Assembly (NCBI GenBank): GCA_023665475.1
Contig: JAMPEB010000007.1
Location: forward strand, 53,495 to 117,494
From: Lachnoclostridium sp.
Lineage (GTDB): Bacteria > Bacillota > Clostridia > Lachnospirales > Lachnospiraceae
Direction of reading: 5' to 3'
DNA length: 64,000 nucleotides
Made by a program: the position numbers and the translations under genes. Positions within the stretch are counted from its first letter, which is position 1. Each line of letters opens with the position of its first letter. The notes under the pieces were generated by a model that saw nothing but the letters and a program-made list of their open reading frames with translations, was not told the origin of the DNA and ran no database searches. This document shows, one piece after another, positions 54,652 through 63,427 of this stretch.

Positions 54652-56853
54652 ATGAGCCGGTCTTCGGAAAAGAATTCTTTGAGTTTGTTTTATAATATTG
54701 AAAATTGCTTTCTGGGAGACGGCAGCGTGCATATAACCGGCTGGGCGTTGGGAAGCGGAGCCGTGGAGATTCAGGTTCTGGACAGAAAAGGAACTGTGAT
54801 AGAAAGCAGTATCACCCGTTCCTACAGGCAGGATGTCATGTATGAATATGATACCGCGCCCATCTGTGAAGACACCGATCAAGCCGTTGATGCCGCCGGT
54901 CAAACCATTGGCACCGCCAATCAGAGTATTGGCGGGGATGTGATTAAGGCAGGCTTTCAGATTAAATTCCCGGCAGATGCGGCGAAATCCTTTCAAATCC
55001 GCTTTACTTGCGGTGGACAGGTGACGACTTTCCGCTCCTCCGTGTCCAAGGCGGGAAAGCGTACCGTAAGGGTGAGCATCTGGAAACGCTTTGCCGCTTA
55101 TCTGGGCAGGGAGGGCTGGAAAAATACCATAAAGCGCATTGTCCGCCAATTTACAAAGTTTCATACCCGCATGGATTATCCTTCCTGGTATAAGAGGCAT
55201 CAGCCTTCCAAAACACATTTGGAGCGTCAGAGGCGGGAAAATTTTCAGGAGCCTGTCACCTTTAGTATTGTGATACCCCTGTACCGCACGAAAGAAACTT
55301 ATTTGGAAGAACTTTTACATTCCGTTCTTGCCCAGACCTATCCGCATTGGGAGCTTTGCCTTGCGGACGGCAGCGGCGGAGAACATTCCCTGAAAGAGGC
55401 GGTTAAGCGTTTTGCGGGGAATGATGAGAGGATACATTATCAGTTGCTTTCCGACAACCTTGGCATAGCCGGCAACACCAATGCCGCAATTGAAATGTCC
55501 ACAGGGGATTTTGTGGTTCTTGCCGACCATGACGACCTGATAGCTCCCAATGCGCTGTATGAATGCGCCAAGGCATTGCAGCGGCATAAGGATGCGGAAG
55601 TGCTATATACGGATGAAGACAAGATTGACATGTCCGGGAAAACCCATTTTGAACCGAACTTTAAGCCGGACTTTAATCCGGATTATCTGAGGAGTTTGAA
55701 TTATATCTGCCATATGTTTGTGGTAAAAAGAGGACTTTTGGAGCGCGTGGGACTCCTGAAACCGGAGTTTGACGGCGCGCAGGATTATGATTTTATTTTG
55801 CGCTGCTGCGAGCAGGCCGCGAAAATTTATCATATCCCCAAGATACTGTATCATTGGCGCTGCCACATGGAGTCCACGGCATCCAATCCGGAAAGCAAAT
55901 TATATGCCTTTGAAGCCGGCAGAAAGGCGCTGGAAGCGCATTACAAACGCCTGGGGCTTCCCGCTGTGGTGGAAAATGCAGGCTATTTGGGGATGTACCA
56001 TACCCTTTATCATTGGAAAGAGACGCCGCTTGTCTCCATACTGATTCCCAATAAAGACCATGTGGAAGACCTGAAAAAATGCATGGATTCCATTGAAGAA
56101 AAGTCATCTTACCGGAATTATGAATTTATTGTGATTGAAAACAATAGCACGGAGGAAAGGACATTCCGCTATTATGAGGAAATAGAAAAGCGTCCCAATG
56201 TGACGGTGATTCGCTATCAGGGAAGCTTTAACTTTTCCCGTATCAACAATTTCGGGGAGCAGTATGCAAAGGGCGAATACCTTCTGCTGCTCAATAACGA
56301 TACGGAGATGATGGATGAAAACTGCCTGCAGGAAATGCTGTCCTATTGTATGAGGGAGGATGTGGGCATTGTGGGGGCAAGACTCTGGTATGAGGATGAC
56401 ACCATACAGCATGCCGGCGTCATTGTAGGTCTGGGAGGCGTTGCGGGACACGCTTTTGTGGGCGCCGGGCGTCACGATGCCGGATATCAGAAGCGCATCC
56501 TCTGCGCCCAGAATTATTCCGCCGTCACCGCCGCATGCCTCATGGTAAAACGCAGCCTTTACAGGGAAGTGGGCGGACTGACCGAGGAATTTGAGGTGGC
56601 TTTCAACGATATTGATTTCTGCCTAAAAGTCCGCGCCTTGGGCAAGCTGGTGGTCTATAACCCCTATGCCCAGCTCCACCATTATGAATCCAAGTCCAGA
56701 GGCTACGAGGACACTCCCGAAAAAATCCGGCGTTTCCAAGGAGAAATCGAGAAATTTAAGAAGCGTTGGACGGAGATTCTCGCAAGCGGCGACCCCTACT
56801 ATAATCCCAATCTGACTCTGAGCGCCCCGGACTTTTCGTTGACGGAACAATAG
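54652..56853 (+). CDS. Two-domain family 2 glycosyltransferase
   Basis: Large cytoplasmic glycosyltransferase of 733 residues. An N-terminal beta-rich domain (about 1-135) is followed by a first GT-A domain (about 200-450: FSIVIPLYRTKETYL, VLADHDDL, HWRCHMESTA) and a second (about 462-710: VSILIPNKDHVEDL, LLNNDTEMM, AFNDIDFCLKVR). Both keep their metal-binding acidic motifs, so it may add two sugars or polymerise a repeat. It is 14 bases after the WbdD-like gene, as expected for a polymer-chain synthase in an ABC-export pathway. Confidence 0.86.
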   Translation: MSRSSEKNSLSLFYNIENCFLGDGSVHITGWALGSGAVEIQVLDRKGTVIESSITRSYRQDVMYEYDTAPICEDTDQAVDAAGQTIGTANQSIGGDVIKAGFQIKFPADAAKSFQIRFTCGGQVTTFRSSVSKAGKRTVRVSIWKRFAAYLGREGWKNTIKRIVRQFTKFHTRMDYPSWYKRHQPSKTHLERQRRENFQEPVTFSIVIPLYRTKETYLEELLHSVLAQTYPHWELCLADGSGGEHSLKEAVKRFAGNDERIHYQLLSDNLGIAGNTNAAIEMSTGDFVVLADHDDLIAPNALYECAKALQRHKDAEVLYTDEDKIDMSGKTHFEPNFKPDFNPDYLRSLNYICHMFVVKRGLLERVGLLKPEFDGAQDYDFILRCCEQAAKIYHIPKILYHWRCHMESTASNPESKLYAFEAGRKALEAHYKRLGLPAVVENAGYLGMYHTLYHWKETPLVSILIPNKDHVEDLKKCMDSIEEKSSYRNYEFIVIENNSTEERTFRYYEEIEKRPNVTVIRYQGSFNFSRINNFGEQYAKGEYLLLLNNDTEMMDENCLQEMLSYCMREDVGIVGARLWYEDDTIQHAGVIVGLGGVAGHAFVGAGRHDAGYQKRILCAQNYSAVTAACLMVKRSLYREVGGLTEEFEVAFNDIDFCLKVRALGKLVVYNPYAQLHHYESKSRGYEDTPEKIRRFQGEIEKFKKRWTEILASGDPYYNPNLTLSAPDFSLTEQ

Positions 56854-56903
56854 TAATCAATAAAATAAGATATTGATATTTTGGGAGCACAGGGGGACGG
56901 GGG

Positions 56904-57899
56904 ATGAATTATCGGCTTATGACACCCGGGACGAACGCGGTTCCGGTATATGATATTACGGGGGAAAAGGTGCATGAAATCGTACTGCCTGAGAAAATCA
57001 TGCCTCTTTACTCAAAAAGGGGCGGGTTTTCCGAAACGGATTTGTATTATAAGGGCGCCGGAATTGTTTATCAGGGTCATCTTGTAAATCAATACATACA
57101 GCAAGAAACGGTATCCTTGCGGATGATAAATAAGACAAATATCCTATATGAGAAATATCAGGTATGCTATCAAAATTTGAAGGGCAGATTCGGTATTTTC
57201 CTGTTTCCTCACCAGCCGGTATTCTCGGATTTGGAGGGAGGCTGCGGCAGGAAAGAAAAGAGGATTTTAGAGAATCAGATGCATTTTGAAAGAACTGCCA
57301 TCGAGGAAATCGTAAATGTGATTCCCACAGGACTGAAGGACCACAATATTTTCGTGTATAAACTGAAAGAGAGGGAAGGAGAACCGCTGGATGTCATAAA
57401 CCTGATGGAATATTTTCTCTGTGCAAATTATAACACGGCGTGGGACAAAAACCTATGGGCGGATATTCATTGTTATGGTTATGTCAGGGATGTAGCGGAT
57501 TGGTTTGTGTCAGATAAGCTGTGCCATAAGCTGGGAACGGTGTATGCTTTGCTGCGTTCCATATATGACAGGGATGTTTACCTGTATTCCTCCGTTTTAA
57601 GGAGTATATTGGGTATTCATAACAGTGAAAGGCATTTTATACTATATTTCAGTGCGCTTATCGTAAATAAATATTGCCCCGAACTGTTTCTGACATATGA
57701 GCAGGATGTGGAAGAGGTTTCGCCGGAGTTGTTTGGCGGACTTCTGAAACTTTTGTTTGAGGGAAAGGCATGCTGCCATCTGGAAAATGACGAAGAGTGG
57801 GCTTGGGTGAGAGCATATTACCTTGCAAGAGTGGACAGGTATGTGAAGGTTTTTGAGAGCCGGGTAGCTGATGCGGTTTATTTTAAGGGGGAAGATTGA
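56904..57899 (+). CDS. Hypothetical protein, last gene of the glycan locus
   Basis: Soluble protein of 331 residues without a signal or helix anchor, mixed alpha-helical, rich in aromatic residues. I do not recognise any catalytic motif. A weak ATCAATA/TATTGAT hairpin without G or C pairs separates it from the glycosyltransferase gene, so it is probably still part of that transcript. Its stop codon sits inside the perfect palindrome at 57894-57918. Confidence 0.6.
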   Translation: MNYRLMTPGTNAVPVYDITGEKVHEIVLPEKIMPLYSKRGGFSETDLYYKGAGIVYQGHLVNQYIQQETVSLRMINKTNILYEKYQVCYQNLKGRFGIFLFPHQPVFSDLEGGCGRKEKRILENQMHFERTAIEEIVNVIPTGLKDHNIFVYKLKEREGEPLDVINLMEYFLCANYNTAWDKNLWADIHCYGYVRDVADWFVSDKLCHKLGTVYALLRSIYDRDVYLYSSVLRSILGIHNSERHFILYFSALIVNKYCPELFLTYEQDVEEVSPELFGGLLKLLFEGKACCHLENDEEWAWVRAYYLARVDRYVKVFESRVADAVYFKGED

Positions 57900-57918
57900 A
57901 AATTAAAAATTTTCAATC
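57894..57918 (+). terminator. Perfect 11-pair palindrome over the stop codon
   Basis: GATTGAAAATT, AAA loop, AATTTTCAATC. The stem is A-T rich and lacks a T tract, so termination is uncertain, but it marks the end of the glycan locus. Confidence 0.45.
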
Positions 57919-57948
57919 CGAGAATTGATGAAAATTAAAATATACATA

Positions 57949-57977
57949 TTGACATTTTAGGAAAACGGGTATAATAT
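57949..57977 (+). promoter_or_regulatory. Promoter of the lipoprotein array
   Basis: TTGACA (57949-57954) followed by overlapping -10 candidates: TATAAT at 57970 (15-base spacer) or TAATAT at 57972 (17-base spacer). The leader of about 250 bases carries the riboswitch and a terminator; nothing else is seen in this 337-base gap. Confidence 0.72.
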
Positions 57978-58084
57978 AAAGATGTTAAAGGATGAACGAT
58001 AAATGTAGCATTAAATGAAAATAATAATTGACACATGCCCCAAAATAACATATCATAAAATATGTTAAGGGAATTATGTTGATT

Positions 58085-58170
58085 GTTAAAGGGCAAACAT
58101 TTAGTGATAAATGGACGCAAAGCATGAAGTCATGAATGCAGGGGAAAGCAATGTCATGATGGTTCGGCTG
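58085..58170 (+). promoter_or_regulatory. c-di-GMP-I (GEMM-I) riboswitch aptamer
   Basis: GGGCAAAC (58091-58098), the stem ATTTA-GTGA-TAAAT with a GNRA tetraloop, then GGACGCAAAGC (58113-58123): the hallmark order and sequence of the GEMM-I aptamer. A second long stem follows (TCATGAATGC with GCAATGTCATGA, 58130-58160), and the 3' side runs into the terminator stem. The first gene of the array starts at 58237. Confidence 0.85.
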
Positions 58171-58207
58171 CACAAACTTTTAGCGTGAGTTTGTGCAGCC
58201 TTTTTTT
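58166..58207 (+). terminator. Riboswitch-linked intrinsic terminator
   Basis: GGCTGCACAAACT (58166-58178) pairs perfectly over 13 bases with AGTTTGTGCAGCC (58188-58200), followed by seven T (58201-58207). Its left arm begins at the 3' edge of the aptamer, so c-di-GMP binding can decide between read-through and stopping. The sign of the switch cannot be told from sequence alone. Confidence 0.9.
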
Positions 58208-58236
58208 GCAAAGAGCGGTATATAAGGAGAATAGAT

Positions 58237-59070
58237 ATGACAACAAAAAAGGACAACAAAAGGGCTGTCACTATAGTGGCAGGAATTCTGCTTGCGGTAG
58301 GAATTCTTTGGGTGGCAGGTGTTCTGTTGCTTCTTCAGTATAAGCAGAACAGTAGAAAAAAGCCGGATGAAGCTGCCATGAAAAAGGCTGCAGCAGAAGC
58401 ATTGGAGATGAAATTCGGGGAGAAATTTCTTGTACATAAAGTTTATATAGAGAACAGACGGGAGTTTTGGGTGGTATGTTCGCCGGAGAGTAATAAAGAG
58501 GTGGTTTTTGAGGCAGAAATAATCGGGTATGAAGAAAGCCAAGTGAGTTATTCTAGTTATAATTATGGGGCAAGTGTTGTGGCATGGAAAATAAGCCGGA
58601 GACTGGAGGAAGAGCTGCAGCAATATTTCCCGGAGTGTTATGTACATACCATTATTTTTAACAGAGATTTAGATAAATCGGCAGATTCCCGGCTGAATAT
58701 CACTGTGGAAGAGTATATGGAAAAACCTGAAAACATATCCGATGGAATAAGTAATGTCAGATGTCTGGTACAAATCCATGTCAATGAAGAAATCCTGTGG
58801 CAGGGGATGACCGAGGAATCATACCGATATTTTGCGGAAGAACTGCAGAAAGATGTGACAGAGAACAAAATTCCTGCCGCCATCATCTGGGTATACGGCA
58901 TGGATGAAAAGAAACTGGAATGGTGCAGGGATTATTTTCAGGAAAATTATCAGGGCGGGTCGGACTATTATGATATGCTGGAGGGATGCAGCAGATTTCG
59001 GATGGGATATCCCGGAAGGGAGTTCAACCTGACTTATGAGGAGTACCGGAAAGCAGGAGAGGGAGACTGA
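58237..59070 (+). CDS. Array protein A1: membrane-anchored, type A
   Basis: Protein of 277 residues, first of the tandem array. It is anchored by an N-terminal helix (about 12-33) with no lipobox cysteine, unlike its neighbours. The family core follows: MKFGEKFLVHK, CSPESNKEVVFE, ISRRLEEELQQYFPECYVH, then type A signatures LVQIHV and NYQGGSDYYDMLEGC. AGGAG precedes the ATG. It is first behind the c-di-GMP riboswitch. Its first 180 bases and a later stretch near 58757-58813 are almost identical to the last gene (63428). I do not know the family's function. Confidence 0.82.
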   Translation: MTTKKDNKRAVTIVAGILLAVGILWVAGVLLLLQYKQNSRKKPDEAAMKKAAAEALEMKFGEKFLVHKVYIENRREFWVVCSPESNKEVVFEAEIIGYEESQVSYSSYNYGASVVAWKISRRLEEELQQYFPECYVHTIIFNRDLDKSADSRLNITVEEYMEKPENISDGISNVRCLVQIHVNEEILWQGMTEESYRYFAEELQKDVTENKIPAAIIWVYGMDEKKLEWCRDYFQENYQGGSDYYDMLEGCSRFRMGYPGREFNLTYEEYRKAGEGD

Positions 59071-59074
59071 CAGA

Positions 59075-59860
59075 GTGAAGAGAAAATCATGTAAAAAGAT
59101 GAAAAAAGCTGTAACGATAATATTGCTGTTAGCTACAAGTATCCTGCTGACAGGCTGCGGCTCAGACCTGAAGAGTTTTTTCCTTTCCGATGCCAGCATG
59201 AAAAGGATGGCAAAGGAGGATTTGAAGGAACGGTATGGGGAGGAGTTTGTGGTGCATGAAGTTTGGAGCTTGTCATGGCATACCTATGCGGCAACCTGTT
59301 CCCCGAAAGCGGACGACAGGGTGGTCTTTGAAATCGGAGCATACAAGGACGGGACAGGAATCTACAGCGAAAATTATGGGAAAAGTGTAGTGGCAGCCCA
59401 AATCAGCCAAAAGCTGGAGGAAGAGCTGCAGGAATATTTTCCTAATTGTTATGTAAATACATATGTTAGTATACAGACAGGATATTTGAATGTTGACAAT
59501 GTCCGGGATCTTACGATGGAAGAATATGCCGAGAGATGTCTTCGAGAAAGATGTTGTGTGGATGTGTATGTTGACAAGGAAGCTTTGCGGGATGAGAGTA
59601 TCGCAAATGAATACCAATATTTTTCCGAAACATTGCAGGGAGAGATTAAAACAGGTAAAATTCCTAATATAGATATTGTTGAGATATACTATATGGATGC
59701 AGACCAACTGCAAAACTGCAGGAAGTATTTTAAGGAAAATTGTCAGGGAAACAGTAGTGAAGTAGCGGAAGGATGCTATGAGTTTTGGTTTGGTTATTCC
59801 TATGAAAAAGTAAGCAAAACCTATGAAGAATATGAAGAGATGAGAAGGGGAGGAATGTAA
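59075..59860 (+). CDS. Array lipoprotein B1: type B
   Basis: Lipoprotein of about 261 residues with lipobox LLTGC (Cys28). It shares the family core (RYGEEFVVHEVW, CSPKADDRVVFE, ISQKLEEELQEYFPNCYV) but has the type B features: tryptophan after the first motif, a MEEYAER segment, YQYFSETLQ, and a C-terminus TYEEYEEMRRGG without the DYYD motif. The GTG at 59075, 9 bases after GGGAG and 4 bases after the stop of A1, is preferred to the frame start at 59036. It would be displayed on the outer face of the membrane. Confidence 0.8.
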   Translation: MKRKSCKKMKKAVTIILLLATSILLTGCGSDLKSFFLSDASMKRMAKEDLKERYGEEFVVHEVWSLSWHTYAATCSPKADDRVVFEIGAYKDGTGIYSENYGKSVVAAQISQKLEEELQEYFPNCYVNTYVSIQTGYLNVDNVRDLTMEEYAERCLRERCCVDVYVDKEALRDESIANEYQYFSETLQGEIKTGKIPNIDIVEIYYMDADQLQNCRKYFKENCQGNSSEVAEGCYEFWFGYSYEKVSKTYEEYEEMRRGGM

Positions 59861-59862
59861 AA

Positions 59863-60003
59863 ATGGGGAATACACAGGAGCAAAATGAGAAAATATACAC
59901 GGATGAAGAGCTGTGTTGGGCAGCACAGGTGGCGTACAATAATGGAGATAGCTATTTTAAAAAATATATAACAGTAAGTGCACAAAAATACGATTTATTA
60001 TAA
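59863..60003 (+). pseudogene. Remnant of a YTDEELxWA-type protein, N-terminal fragment 1
   Basis: Short frame of 46 codons starting 2 bases after B1. It reads MGNTQEQNEKIYTDEELC then WAAQVAYNNGD and soon ends. The fragment at 63241 begins the same way (MYTDEELYWATQI). From memory, this start is that of alpha/beta-hydrolase (Mbeg1/DUF2974-like) proteins of Lachnospiraceae, some of them lipase- or toxin-like; this needs a search. Too short to be the whole protein. Confidence 0.55.
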
Positions 60004-60045
60004 AATAAGTACGATTAGGAAAGGCTTAATGAAGGAGGACTTTTT

Positions 60046-60849
60046 ATGAAGAAACGGTTTACCCGGATGGCAATAGCGCTGGTTATGATCTGTGCTCTGC
60101 TTGCGGGTTGCGGCAGCCCAAATCCTTCCGGCAAGGTGGATGATGCTGTTATAAAAGACATTACTGTGAAGGCATTGGAGGAAAAATACGGGGAAGAATT
60201 TGTGGTGCATAAGGTGTATGAGACTACCAAAGATACTTACCTGACAGTATGTTCGCCCAAGAACCAAAGAGATGTGGTTTTTGAAGTCCAAGTAGACACC
60301 TGGAAGAAGGATGGAGAAGAAAAGGGTAGCATAGGCGGCATAGGCACCGGGGCAGTGGCAGCGAAGGTAAGCCAACAGATGGAAGAAGAGCTGCAGGAGA
60401 TTTTTCCTGACTGTTATGTCCATGCAGTAGTCTTTGGAGCCGGAGGTGAGGATATTGACCGCATGAACTGCACCTTGCAGGAGTATATGCAAAGTTATAG
60501 GGATATAGGACTTGACCCGATGAAGTATATGCACATCCTAATACAAATCCATGTGGGGGAAAGCACTCTCGGGAAAGATGCCTTGGAGGCAGAATACAGG
60601 TATTTTACAGAGAGGATGCAGAAGGCGGTGGCGGAGGACAGCTTTCCCCCGGCGACCATATGGATTTATTATACAGATGAGGAAACGAAAGGGTGGTGTC
60701 GGGAGTATTTTCACGAAAATTATCAGGGAGAGCAAGATTATTATGATAAGCTGGAGGGCTGCAGAAAAATCTGCCTGAACCTGTATTGTGGCGAAGAATT
60801 TTCCAAGACTTATGAGGAGTATGCGGATTTAAGGAAGGGGGAGCGGTGA
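60046..60849 (+). CDS. Array lipoprotein A2: type A
   Basis: Lipoprotein of 267 residues with lipobox LLAGC (Cys22). Core motifs are KYGEEFVVHKV, CSPKNQRDVVFE and VSQQMEEELQEIFPDCYVH; type A marks are ILIQIHV, EYRYF and NYQGEQDYYDKLEGC. GGAGG lies 6 bases before the ATG. Its stop overlaps the start of the B2 gene, so A2 and B2 are made as a pair. Function unknown; secretion signal and lipid anchor are clear. Confidence 0.82.
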   Translation: MKKRFTRMAIALVMICALLAGCGSPNPSGKVDDAVIKDITVKALEEKYGEEFVVHKVYETTKDTYLTVCSPKNQRDVVFEVQVDTWKKDGEEKGSIGGIGTGAVAAKVSQQMEEELQEIFPDCYVHAVVFGAGGEDIDRMNCTLQEYMQSYRDIGLDPMKYMHILIQIHVGESTLGKDALEAEYRYFTERMQKAVAEDSFPPATIWIYYTDEETKGWCREYFHENYQGEQDYYDKLEGCRKICLNLYCGEEFSKTYEEYADLRKGER

Positions 60850-61625
60850 TGCGGATGGAAGGAAACAGGAGAATGAGGAAGAAAATGCTGGCAGCCGTGT
60901 TGCTGGGAGCCTGCTTTCTGCTGGGTGGCTGTACCTCCAGAGAGGAGGCGGCAAAAAAGCTGCTAGAGGAAAGGTATGGGGAGGAGTTTGTGGTGCATCA
61001 GACATGGAGCTCCGGCGACAGCTATGCAGTCTGCTCACCCCAAAATAACCGTAATGTGGTTTTTGAGTTGAGATTTTCTGAGGATATTGGAAAAATCTGG
61101 AACGATCGGTATGTGAGTAATGTAGTGTCGCTTCAGATAAGCGAGAAGTTGCAGAAGGAGCTGGGAAAATATTTCCCTGACTGTTATGTCCATGTTCAAG
61201 GAGACTATAATGTGGGTGATAGCTATTTGGGCTTTAGTGATATTCAGTCAGTTACGCCGGAAATGTATATAGAAAGATATCCGAGAGCTGATTTTGCAGT
61301 AAGGGTCTATGTAGAGAAGGAGAAATTACGGTCGGATACGATAGAAAAAGAATACCTGTATTTTTCGGAAAGTCTGCAGGAGGAGATGGAAAATGGGAAA
61401 CTTCCTAGGCTTACTATACTTGTTTATTATGTTGATTCGGAGCAGAAAAGTCGGCTCAGAAATTATTTCAAAAGCAATGACTGGGAGGGGGATGCAGCGT
61501 ATAAGGATATTGTGGGTTCAAAAAGTTTTGATTGGGGGATTAGCTATTGTGAGCATGGTCGTCCTGTCGGAAAAATAGATGTAACCTATGAAGAATATGA
61601 AGAGATGAGAAGGGGAGGAAACTGA
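60849..61625 (+). CDS. Array lipoprotein B2: type B
   Basis: Lipoprotein of about 258 residues with lipobox LLGGC (Cys28). Core motifs RYGEEFVVHQTW, CSPQNNRNVVFE and ISEKLQKELGKYFPDCYVH; type B marks are PEMYIERYPR, YLYFSESLQ and TYEEYEEMRRGG. The ATG at 60849 shares its base with the A2 stop (TGATG) and follows GGGGGAG by 6 bases. It ends one base before the ATG of A3. Confidence 0.81.
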   Translation: MRMEGNRRMRKKMLAAVLLGACFLLGGCTSREEAAKKLLEERYGEEFVVHQTWSSGDSYAVCSPQNNRNVVFELRFSEDIGKIWNDRYVSNVVSLQISEKLQKELGKYFPDCYVHVQGDYNVGDSYLGFSDIQSVTPEMYIERYPRADFAVRVYVEKEKLRSDTIEKEYLYFSESLQEEMENGKLPRLTILVYYVDSEQKSRLRNYFKSNDWEGDAAYKDIVGSKSFDWGISYCEHGRPVGKIDVTYEEYEEMRRGGN

Positions 61626-61626
61626 G

Positions 61627-62460
61627 ATGAAAGCAAAGGCATGGCTAACGCTGGCTGTGGCAGTTTTGTGCATGGTATGTGCAACAGGCTGCAGTGGGAA
61701 CAGTCTCAGGGAGTTGGATGATGCTGTCATGAAGGAAATTGCGGCGGATGCCTTAAAGGAAAAGTATGGGGAGGAATTTATCATACATAAGGCAGTGAAA
61801 GAATATAATCAGACTTTTTTTGTAACCTGTTCTCCCAAATCGCAGGAAGAGGTAGTGTTTGAGGCATGGATAGACAGACGACAGAATAAGGACGGGGAGG
61901 AAAAGGGAAGAGTTGGGCGTGATAATTATGATGAGGGGAAAGTTTCGGTTCAGATAAGTAAAGAGCTGGAAGAAGAAATGCAGGAGATTTTTCCTGATTG
62001 TTATGTACATGTGGTTGCATTTGGCTTTGCAATCCTTAATGGTGATGAAATTCGCGAGCTTACGCTGCACAAATTCATGGAAGAATATGTGCTGGACTAT
62101 GATGGGGAATATGACCCAACTGATTTGGAAGCAGGTTTTTTGCAAGTACTTGTGCAGGTGCATGTCAAAGAAGAAAATCTGCAGAATGCGGATTTAGAGG
62201 CGGAATACCAATATTTTTCAGAGGAAATCTTAGGGAGTCTGGATGATGGATGGTTTCCTGAAATGAATGTCTGGATTTATCCTGTAGACAGCGAAGAGCA
62301 GGAGTGGTGCAGGGAGTATTTCAAGACAAATTATCAGGGTTGGCAGGATTATTATGATAAGATAGAGAGTGATAAAAAACTATGCTTGAAATGCTTTTTT
62401 AACCGGGAATTTGCATGGACATATGAAGAATATGCGGCATTAAGGAGGGGAGAGAAATGA
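61627..62460 (+). CDS. Array lipoprotein A3: type A
   Basis: Lipoprotein of 277 residues with lipobox CATGC (Cys22). Core motifs KYGEEFIIHKAV, CSPKSQEEVVFE and ISKELEEEMQEIFPDCYVH; type A marks VLVQVHV, EYQYFSEE and NYQGWQDYYDKIE. GGGGAGG precedes the ATG. It overlaps B3 by 4 bases (ATGA), repeating the A-then-B coupling of the other pairs. Confidence 0.82.
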   Translation: MKAKAWLTLAVAVLCMVCATGCSGNSLRELDDAVMKEIAADALKEKYGEEFIIHKAVKEYNQTFFVTCSPKSQEEVVFEAWIDRRQNKDGEEKGRVGRDNYDEGKVSVQISKELEEEMQEIFPDCYVHVVAFGFAILNGDEIRELTLHKFMEEYVLDYDGEYDPTDLEAGFLQVLVQVHVKEENLQNADLEAEYQYFSEEILGSLDDGWFPEMNVWIYPVDSEEQEWCREYFKTNYQGWQDYYDKIESDKKLCLKCFFNREFAWTYEEYAALRRGEK

Positions 62461-63239
62461 GGAAGCAGTGGAAGCGGCGAATAAACAATAAAATAAAGGC
62501 AAGCGCAGCAGTGCTCTTTGTTCTTTGCTTTGCATTTGCAGGCTGCGGTTTTATTTCTCCCAGTAGCAGAATCCATAAGGCGGAGGAGGCATTAAAAGAA
62601 AAATACGGTTGTGAAGTCAAGGTGCTTTCATCATGGACTTCCGGGGGAACCCTTTATGTGACCTGTGCGCCAGAGAATGACAGGACCATGGTGTTTGAGG
62701 CACAATTAGCAGATGACTGTAGCAGAATCTATAGTGATATCTATCTGGAAAGCATCATATCGTATCAGATCAGCCAACAGCTGGAAGAAGATTTGCAGGA
62801 GCTTTTTCCCGAGTGTTATATTCACACTACCAGAGGTTATTTATCAAGACAAAGTAATTATTTGAGTTTTGAGCAGGCGTCTGATGCTACGCCTGAAATG
62901 TTTGCAGAGAGATATCCGAGGGACAGTTATTGTGCAAACATACATGTGATTCAGGACGACTTGCAAGATGACAATATAGAAACGGAATATCAATATTTTT
63001 CAGAAATTTTGCAGGATAAGGTGAAAGCAGGGATGTTTCCTGATGTTAGCATACATATTACTTATGTTGATTCCGGAAAGATGCAGCAATGCAAACAGTA
63101 TTTTAAGACAAATTATGAGGAACGGGGGGAATATAAGGATATTGTATCAGGATGTTATGATTTTAGGCTTGCCTATGTATCAGGGAAGATTACTGACACA
63201 TATGAAGAGTATGAAGAGTTAAGAAGGGGAGGAAACTGA
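62457..63239 (+). CDS. Array lipoprotein B3: type B
   Basis: Lipoprotein of 260 residues with lipobox FAGC (Cys30). Core motifs KYGCEVKVLSSW, CAPENDRTMVFE and ISQQLEEDLQELFPECYIH; type B marks PEMFAERYPR, YQYFSEILQ and TYEEYEELRRGG. The first motif has drifted (GCEVKVL for GEEFVVH). It starts inside the A3 stop and is followed after one base by the second remnant gene. Confidence 0.81.
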   Translation: MRKQWKRRINNKIKASAAVLFVLCFAFAGCGFISPSSRIHKAEEALKEKYGCEVKVLSSWTSGGTLYVTCAPENDRTMVFEAQLADDCSRIYSDIYLESIISYQISQQLEEDLQELFPECYIHTTRGYLSRQSNYLSFEQASDATPEMFAERYPRDSYCANIHVIQDDLQDDNIETEYQYFSEILQDKVKAGMFPDVSIHITYVDSGKMQQCKQYFKTNYEERGEYKDIVSGCYDFRLAYVSGKITDTYEEYEELRRGGN

Positions 63240-63240
63240 G

Positions 63241-63410
63241 ATGAGTGAGACACAAAAGCAGGGGACGGCAATGTACACAGATGAGGAACTATATTGGGCT
63301 ACACAGATAACCTTTCCGATGACAGGCTCAAAATACAGGAGAGTGCAAAGCAGTTCATTGATGATGTAGCGGAAGGGAACATATGCGAAGGTTGGAAACT
63401 GGTGCCTTGA
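63241..63410 (+). pseudogene. Remnant of a YTDEELxWA-type protein, fragment 2, frameshifted
   Basis: Starts one base after B3 with a good GGGGAGG site: MSETQKQGTAMYTDEELY then WATQITF. The frame then meets TAG at 63367. In another frame the text continues as DDRLKIQESAKQFIDDVAE and NICEGWKLVP to a TGA at 63408-63410. A deletion and frameshift inside one N-terminal domain explain both halves. It is a longer relic of the gene type seen at 59863, so each relic follows a B gene. Confidence 0.6.
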
Positions 63411-63427
63411 AGCGGAGGAGAATAGAT

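Noticed and set aside
59036..59074. Upstream start of lipoprotein B1 inside A1
   Set aside because: It lacks a ribosome site and would put 13 charged residues before the signal peptide; GTG 59075 follows GGGAG at the right distance.
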